Below, in pieces: positions 4,906 to 5,788 of a stretch of DNA of 5,788 nt (its first letter is position 1; each line of letters begins with the position of its first letter). The notes beneath the pieces are model-generated. The model was not told the DNA's origin. It saw nothing but the letters and a program-made list of their open reading frames with translations, and did no database searches. This DNA is from CAYNYI01 sp964401455 (GTDB lineage: Bacteria > Fibrobacterota > OXYB2-FULL-49-7 > CAYNYI01), in NCBI GenBank assembly GCA_964401455.1, contig CAYNYI010000143.1, positions 1 to 5,788 on the forward strand, read 5' to 3'. Made by a program: the position numbers and the translations under genes.

Positions 4906-5788
4906 ACGGTAAAATCGATCCTTCCCGCGCGACTTCCCCTGCCGCCTTTTGAAAATTCCCTTCCATTTTTATCGGCATTTATTTTTACTTTCTTAAATAA
5001 AAAACGACCGGTTTTATAACCTGTGCCCTCAACTTTCTTTCTGAGATAATCCGAATATTTTCTGAACAGATCCACATATTCAGTTTCACCAAGGGAAAAA
5101 TCAAGGTTAATTACTTTGTTTATTATCGAGATACCTACTTCAAGTTCTCCAAGGTTTGTAAGGTTAAAATCCATACGCATATTCAGATTATCAGGATTCC
5201 TTTTCTCCTTATTTTTCTTTTTAAAATTTAAAGTTATTTTTTCACCTTCATTTTTTTCTGCTCCCGGCGGCAAAGGCAAAACAGGAGCATCGGGATTTTT
5301 AATAGATTCCATCTGGTTTCGTTCTATGTTTCCCAGAATATTTCTGAGCGATTCTCTTGCCTCATAAACATTCTGCGTCAATGTGTCTGATGTTTCACCA
5401 CCCGTACTTCGAACTAGTTCCTCAAGAACAGTCCCTGCCTTGAGAATTAAAAGCTTAAAATCTTTGCCGGGAAAATCATGATTATGAAAAATCGTTTTAA
5501 ATAGCCTGTTTTCCATATTAATCCCGGAATTCCTCAGAATATACGAAATGGCGGAACCGGTACTGTAACCGTCTTCCTTAAAAAGGGAGGAAATGTTTCT
5601 CAAAAACACAGAAAGATCACGAAGCACCTCCGCGCCTTTCTGGCCCTGCGGCAAAGACAAGGCGATTTCAGAAAGCTTACCGGCCAATATTTCAGGATCT
5701 CCCGTATATGAAGGCGCAGATAACGCCTTCATCATGGAAAACACCGCCTGGGGGTTTGCGGAACGGCCGGATTTTATTAAAACAGCTC
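4902..5788 (-). CDS. fliK: FliK-like flagellar hook-length control protein (5' end beyond window)
   Basis: The reading frame stays open to the right edge, giving about 295 codons, so the true N-terminus lies outside. An in-frame GTG at 5744 has no ribosome binding site and sits inside readable coding sequence, so it is not a likely start. FliK is exported through the flagellar apparatus, measures hook length and triggers FlhB to switch to filament substrates. Counting from the edge, residues about 60-125 show a helical pattern common in FliK proteins ('SGINMENRLFKTIF' then 'GKDFKLLILKA'). Next comes a Pro-rich linker (VLPLPPGAEK) and a basic stretch. Residues about 200-270 match the FliK C-terminal core: 'MDFNLTNLGELEVGISI', 'INLDFSLGE', and helix 'YVDLFRKYSDYLRKKVEGTGYK'. 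The C-terminal tail is Gly/Arg rich and ends RIDFTV. Divergent family; the adjacent FhlB gene, overlapping by ATGA, strongly supports the call. Confidence 0.75.
   Translation of the reverse strand, partial: AVLIKSGRSANPQAVFSMMKALSAPSYTGDPEILAGKLSEIALSLPQGQKGAEVLRDLSVFLRNISSLFKEDGYSTGSAISYILRNSGINMENRLFKTIFHNHDFPGKDFKLLILKAGTVLEELVRSTGGETSDTLTQNVYEARESLRNILGNIERNQMESIKNPDAPVLPLPPGAEKNEGEKITLNFKKKNKEKRNPDNLNMRMDFNLTNLGELEVGISIINKVINLDFSLGETEYVDLFRKYSDYLRKKVEGTGYKTGRFLFKKVKINADKNGREFSKGGRGSRAGRIDFTV

Noticed and set aside
5742..5744. GTG as the start of the FliK-like gene
   Set aside because: The frame remains open upstream to the window edge with plausible coding sequence, and no ribosome binding site precedes the GTG; the gene is better read as 5'-partial.

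Overview
The window is a fully minus-strand stretch of moderate G+C DNA holding eight protein genes; the first and last run off the window edges. Reading in the direction of transcription means going from base 5788 down to base 1. A FliK-like/FhlB pair implies a flagellated bacterium. A lipoprotein with SurA/PpiC-type chaperone architecture, together with an exported CsgG-like protein, suggests a diderm (Gram-negative-type) envelope. I cannot place the organism in a phylum from this sequence.

Region 1 (5788 to 3890) is a flagellar export module of three genes that overlap stop-to-start. It begins with the C-terminal part of a FliK-like hook-length/specificity-switch protein. Next comes a stand-alone homologue of the FlhB C-terminal cytoplasmic domain (FhlB type). 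The third gene encodes an exported protein of unknown function with a CsgG/FlgT-like pattern. In the flagellar system FliK and the FlhB C-domain work together to switch export from hook to filament substrates, so the first two genes are probably functionally linked.

Region 2 (3889 to 3767) is the only real intergenic gap, 123 bases. It is AT-rich and holds an imperfect inverted repeat and a near-identical direct repeat. It probably carries the promoter or regulatory region of the next operon, but no convincing -35/-10 pair is visible.

Region 3 (3766 to 1801) is a compact partner-switching cassette of four genes with 0-4 base spacings. The order is an unknown 108-residue protein, a stand-alone RsbW/SpoIIAB-type GHKL ATPase, a STAS-ATPase fusion, and a stand-alone STAS anti-anti-sigma-type protein with an intact NSTGLG phosphoacceptor loop. 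The two ATPase domains are visibly homologous, which suggests a local duplication. The fused copy has lost the DxGxG-like nucleotide-binding box that the stand-alone copy keeps. No sigma factor, PP2C phosphatase or sensor lies in the window, so input and output are unknown.

Region 4 (1777 to 1) is a large lipoprotein of at least 592 residues. It has SurA-like helical segments and a parvulin/PpiC-like domain that appears to lack its catalytic histidines. It follows the STAS gene by 23 bases with its own good ribosome binding site, so it may be the last-transcribed part of the same operon.

No RNA genes, mobile elements or CRISPR arrays were seen, and I found no credible plus-strand genes.
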